Assembly (NCBI RefSeq): GCF_025399195.1
Contig: NW_026252092.1
Location: 186,001 to 250,000, forward strand
Length of the DNA stretch: 64,000 nt
Reading direction: 5' to 3'
Source: Umbelopsis ramanniana AG
Lineage: Eukaryota > Mucoromycota > Umbelopsidomycetes > Umbelopsidales > Umbelopsidaceae
In this document: in pieces, positions 59,774 to 64,000 of the stretch
How the letters are laid out: the number at the start of each line of letters is the position of its first letter
How positions within the stretch are numbered: position 1 is the first letter of the stretch
Notes under the pieces: generated by a model
Database searches by the model: none
Told to the model about the DNA's origin: nothing
Seen by the model: the letters and a program-made list of their open reading frames with translations, nothing else
Made by a program: the position numbers and the translations under genes

Positions 59774-62700
59774 ATGACCATCGAGCTTGACCAGCATTCG
59801 GCCGCCCGGGAACACAGGCAATTCGCTGAAACATTCCTGGTATGTTTCTATTTCATATTCCTGGCAATAATTTTTAGATAGGAGCTGTGCTCGGTACTAG
59901 GAGAATGAAACATGTCTCATCGTCTGCTAGTGCCTGTCTAGTCATTGGATTATATAATATGGTTAATTAATTTCTCGTATTCGCTAGACGGAAAAACCAA
60001 AAGACGGCATAGATATTGTTCAACAGCGATTACGAAAAAGTCAAAAACTAAATGAAGAGTTGGCAGAGTACTTCAAAGAAAGGTAAGGAAAGCAGGTATC
60101 GTAAAATAAACAATGCGATGGGCTGACACTTGAACTTCCCAGAGCATTAATTGAGGACCAGTATGCAAAGAGTCTCGTGAAGCTCTCTAAGAAAATCTTC
60201 ATCTCCGATAAGTCAGCATTAGGCACTATGCTACCGCTGTGGAGCAAACTGTCGGACGAAATCACAGAAGTATCCAGCATACATGGTCAATTAGCACATA
60301 GAATCGCCGAAGAAGTCGAGAAACCGCTAAGGAGTGTGATGTATCAAGACAGTGATATGGCAAAAATAAGACATGTAAGAGATTCTTCGAAAAAGCTTCT
60401 ATACAATACAACAATCGAATATTTATAATTTTAATTTAGATGGAGCCTGCTATCAATAAGCACGCAAAAGAATACGACGAGCTTCAACTAAAGCTACAAA
60501 AACATCAAAAAATCGCCGAAAAAGCTGGAAGTGGCAAGAAATTAGAGGAGGCTAACATGAAGCTACGAGGTTACCGACAAGTTGTGGATGAGCTCAAACA
60601 ACATTGGTCCCAAGATGGACCAGCATACTTTGATTGTTGCCAAACAATAGAAGAAGCGCGGTTCACGGCCGCAAAAGAAATGATTCAGGCGTTCGAAAAG
60701 GCTCAAGCAGAGCAACTGGCAAAACGTGTAGAATATGCTGACAGTGTAATGGTAGCGGCTATTTCTCTAGAGACTGAAGTTGAAATCAACCAGTTTGCTG
60801 CCCACTTCACCACTCATCTCAAAAAATTGACATTGTCCACCACTGACGTCCCCCCACCTTCTGAGCCGGAACCGCTTGATCTCCCCGTTAATATTCAACC
60901 CGCCTTCCTTCAGGAAGAACCACGTGCTCGTGCAAGTGACGATGCGGCATCAGTTACTACTAATGGTAAAAACAGCGTGAAAGAAGGGGCTGGAAAATGT
61001 AAGTTCTTTGCTGATTGAAAAAAGTATTCTTGAATCTACTTACCTTCCGTCATTTACAGTGAAAAATGCTTTGAAATCTTTGCGGCGACGAACTCAAGCT
61101 GGCATAAGTCGAAGCAACATTGATGGCACCTCGTCAGATCATGCTGCAGAATGGGCTACGTTGGATATGAATCATGGCAATACCATGGATATCTCCAGCG
61201 ATCAAGAGAACTCTTACAACGATAGTAATTTGTCTCATTCAATGATCTCCCAGCCTGATGAAGCGAACGATAAGCAATCGTCATCTGTCCAAGCGCTCGA
61301 TAATGCCGCTGCACTAAACTCTTTTCAACCAAGCGCAACACCCAGTATGACAGAGAGCTGGAGTACGCTCGGAACACTACCACCCATGGTAAGTGTTCAA
61401 CGCCGCTTTGTGTTAGATGCTTTGAAATTTGGGCATTAATTGAGATCCATTAGCAGCCTAAAGTGGACGCAGAGGGATTTTCTATCCCACCTCCTGATCG
61501 TACTCCTTGGACAGAAGTTGCTGGCGGCTCTTCTTTGAATGAAGCTGAAGCTGACGAAAATGAAGACGCTAGTAGCATTATGAGTACAAACCGCTTCCGA
61601 GTGGACATTATGAATGAGACTGTGAAAGAGGATGCAGAAGCTACGCATGCATTGACTAGAGTAGCAACTTTGCTGAAAGAGGTGGGTTGCTTTTTAGGAA
61701 ACATGTGGATCATCAAAAGAGCACCATATGCAAAGTACAACTGTCCTTAACATTAATTTATAATTTAGAAAAATTCACCAGCTGCTTCAAAGCGATTGCG
61801 TGGTCGCCGAGAGTAAGTTAGCGAGGATCGTTGTCCCCGTAACTATTGACAACCGTCTAACCTCTATACCTTCCTGACAGAACTCTCAGGATCAATCAAT
61901 TCGGTAATAACATTGGAAATTTACAACAATTTGGTGGATCCTCCTCAAGTTTAGAAATCGCAAACATCAACAAGATATCCAGTTCCCCCATTTCGGCAGA
62001 GTTTGCTGATACCCATCTCAAAGCTGCTACAACTGGTCCCAATAGTAGCTTCATATCACCTCGCCTCAACCCCTTCGATAACCAAGCACCTACGGATGAA
62101 AAGGGCACAGACAATCCTTTCGAACTCGATTCTCATGACACATCTATTTCAGTAGCTTCCCCTAATCACCACACTGACAACGCCTCAGCAGAGATGCCTC
62201 GTGTGACCGTAAACATTGCTGAGACAGTTCATGTATTAACCCGATCAGGCGAGGTAACCAAGTCTGTGGTGACGGGAGAAATCAGCTTAACATATCAAAG
62301 GCCAACTCAAACTCCATCAAAACCTTTATGCATCAAACTTATCAACATCGACCATATCGAACGACTGGCACCTAATCCATCTTATATCAGCAGTGTAGAT
62401 GGACATAATGGCGTTTTCCAACTAAACGTTGATATGTTCTCAAAGGTAGCTGGTAATCCTGTGGTCAGTCTTAAGTACCAGATTAAAATGGATGGGCCAA
62501 GTGCAGCATCTGTTGCGCCACTGATTGTTCGCCCCATATGGAAGTTGGAAGATTCCAAGTCGATGTTGTTAGTCAAATACAACGGAAGCGCACAAGGCCT
62601 CTCCATCGGTGAAGGTAACATCACCTTAGAAAACGTATCGTTCTTGGCATCCGTTGACGGTGGCGTGACCAGTGCCCAAAGTATGCCAGCATGCGTATGG

Positions 62701-62970
62701 AGCATGGAACGCCAAAAGATCCTCTGGAACCTCAACAACCTTTCCATTTCTGCCAATGAAGAGCAAGAAGAGAAGAAGCTGATGGCTAAGTTCGATACAC
62801 AAAGTAAAGGTACACCTCAAGCAATTGCCGTCAAGTTCACTAGCCCAGGTATCTCTGTGTCCAAGGTGGATATTGTTCAAGACGATACTGAGACAGATGA
62901 AGTTGCTTGGGTCCATATCGATGCTGTCCACAGACAAACATCTAGTGGAAAGTATCTTGCTGAACCGTAA
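59774..62970 (+). CDS. SYP1: Muniscin (Syp1/FCHo-type F-BAR and mu-homology protein), copy A
   Basis: Paralog of the neighbouring minus-strand gene, with the same role in endocytosis expected. Eight exons (59774-59839, 59988-60082, 60143-60374, 60440-60998, 61060-61388, 61454-61681, 61769-61812, 61890-62970) give 877 residues in phase. The F-BAR region includes TEKPKDGIDIVQQRLRKSQKL and RALIEDQYAKSLVKLSKK. The linker is Ser/Asn-rich and carries two NPF motifs (LNPFDN, DNPFEL), which bind EH domains. The mu-homology domain runs about 620-877. The second exon is 95 nt in both copies with the same phase. The mid-protein exons of copy A correspond to several smaller ones in copy B, so introns were lost or gained after duplication. 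Confidence 0.91.
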
Positions 62971-63316
62971 ACTATAAAATGACAATGTCTTCAATGTAAA
63001 AAAGTTCGTTTTTATCAAGAATCTTTACCCAATTTTTGCTTCAGTATCGCGGTCCACCAGAAAAGAACAATAAATCAAATAATGAGCATGATACAAATGT
63101 TGGTATGGCCGTAACCTATAACCAAACTTCAAGTCAAAGACATGATATGAATCAATAACATAACGTCGATGGTGCAAGTATGTATTGGTGTTCAAACCAC
63201 GTTGCTATATTCAATTCTGATCAACGCTTTGGTTCAGGCTAGTGGACGCGCGGAGTTGGGCAGAGTGGGGACACACCCTACCTTTTTTTCTTAGGCACAG
63301 CTAGCAGTATATAACC
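62971..63316. other. Intergenic between muniscin A and the phosphatase
   Basis: 346 bases. AATAAA at 63069-63074 is a probable poly(A) signal for the muniscin, about 100 nt after its stop. The rest should hold the phosphatase promoter. Confidence 0.5.
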
Positions 63317-64000
63317 ATGCTCTTGGCAATCAAGTACCTTCTTCTACTAGCCAGTGTAGTTCTCCCCGCAACATGTCAAGATCCCATTCGAATTGTTGCA
63401 GTCGCTGATCTGCATGGCGATTATGACAATAGTCTTTCAGTTCTGCAGATGGCCGACGTTGTTAATGAGAAGGCACAATGGATAGGGGGGAACAACACTA
63501 TATTTGTTCAAACGGTATATATATATATATATATGGTGAAAAGTAACATAATAGGTGGAGGGAATGAATAGTACTAACTTCATATTGTATGAAAACTGGC
63601 AGGGCGATGTCGTCGATAGAGGAGCTGATACGATTAGGCTATATGATATGCTTCAGCGAATTCGAAACGAAGCCCACGAAGCTGGTGGCCAGGCTATTCC
63701 TCTGCTTGGTAACCACGAGGTTATGAATCTTATAGGCGACTGGCGATATGTGTATCCTGAGGACGTTGAAACATTTGGCAGCTTCGAGGCACGAGTCAAG
63801 GCATTTGAAGCTGACGGTTTCATTGGCAGATATCTGACACAACTCAATATGACTGCCATAGTCAACCGAACTGTATTTTGCCATGGAGGAATTCACCCTG
63901 CCTTCATTGACTCTCGAACTGGCTTGGACTGGATCAATTCATACGTGCATGAGCACCTTCTGGAATATATGGAGTCAAAAGGAAAATATGGTGATGACGA
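63317..64000 (+). CDS. Secreted calcineurin-like (Shewanella-like) phosphatase, 5' part
   Basis: Metallophosphoesterase of the PPP-like SLP branch. Exon 1 is 63317-63514 and exon 2 begins at 63603 and runs off the right edge. A clear signal peptide opens the protein (LLAIKYLLLLASVVLPATC), so it enters the secretory route. Metal-site motifs: ADLHGDYDN, GDVVDRG (start of exon 2), LLGNHEVMNL and FCHGGIHP. These fit a two-metal phosphatase active on phosphoproteins or small phosphate esters. The first intron holds a TA-dinucleotide run. The C-terminus with the last His motif is outside the window. Confidence 0.87.
63516..63534 (+). repeat. (TA)n microsatellite in the phosphatase intron
   Basis: About nine TA units directly at the donor side of the first intron (63515-63602). 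Length variation here would shift intron size but not the coding frame. Confidence 0.9.

Noticed and set aside
63308-63314. TATATAA just before the phosphatase ATG
   Set aside because: It lies two bases from the start codon, too close to act as a TATA box for that start. No good downstream ATG keeps the signal peptide.

Overview
The window is nuclear DNA of a fungus, most likely Mucoromycota and probably Mucorales. Genes are densely packed on both strands and split by short (about 45-120 nt) GT-AG introns. The gene set fits: a rhizopuspepsin-type aspartic proteinase, a kinase of the lineage expanded in Glomeromycotina and Mucoromycota, a Met5-type sulfite reductase, a plant-type fatty acid amide hydrolase and a small SOM1-like gene. 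This placement is inference; no rRNA or barcode is present. Exon boundaries were derived by hand from splice signals, phase and family conservation. For nearly all complete spliced genes the exon lengths sum to a multiple of three.

Layout. 1-17.5 kb: the 5' part of a Ded1/DDX3 RNA helicase (cut by the left edge), a degenerate protein kinase, a small acidic orphan, MED6 and RPN11 head to head, a seven-exon ankyrin/DysF/FYVE/UBZ-like/RING protein convergent with RPN11, an OBG-family GTPase with TGS domain (YGR210C-like), and an EVE-domain protein (THYN1-like). 17.7-28 kb, all on the minus strand: sulfite reductase beta subunit, ELO fatty acid elongase, sphingoid-base/diacylglycerol kinase, secreted GH27 alpha-galactosidase. 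29.5-42.8 kb: FHIP (FAM160) protein, MFS drug transporter, FAAH-like amidase, RPF2, an undefined gene remnant, and a mitochondrial PPR protein. 42.8-44.6 kb: a decayed Ty3/Gypsy fossil and an AT-rich palindromic element. 45-53 kb: MRE11, an orphan protein, a gene-poor 1.9 kb stretch, then a SOM1-like gene head to head with a bacterial-type glycyl-tRNA synthetase. 53.5-64 kb: an aspartic proteinase without a signal peptide, a head-to-head pair of paralogous muniscins (Syp1/FCHo type), and the start of a secreted calcineurin-like phosphatase (cut by the right edge).

Most genes are housekeeping: translation (DED1, GlyRS), ribosome assembly (RPF2), transcription (MED6), proteasome (RPN11), DNA repair (MRE11), sulfur assimilation and lipid metabolism. 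A membrane-traffic group is notable: two muniscins for clathrin-mediated endocytosis, an FHIP dynein adaptor, and a FYVE/RING protein expected at endosomes. The best candidates for something new are that FYVE/RING architecture, the divergent muniscin pair, the bacterial-type GlyRS sharing a promoter with a mitochondrial gene, and the kinase that has lost its catalytic Asp. I saw no tRNA, rRNA, CRISPR array or intact mobile element.
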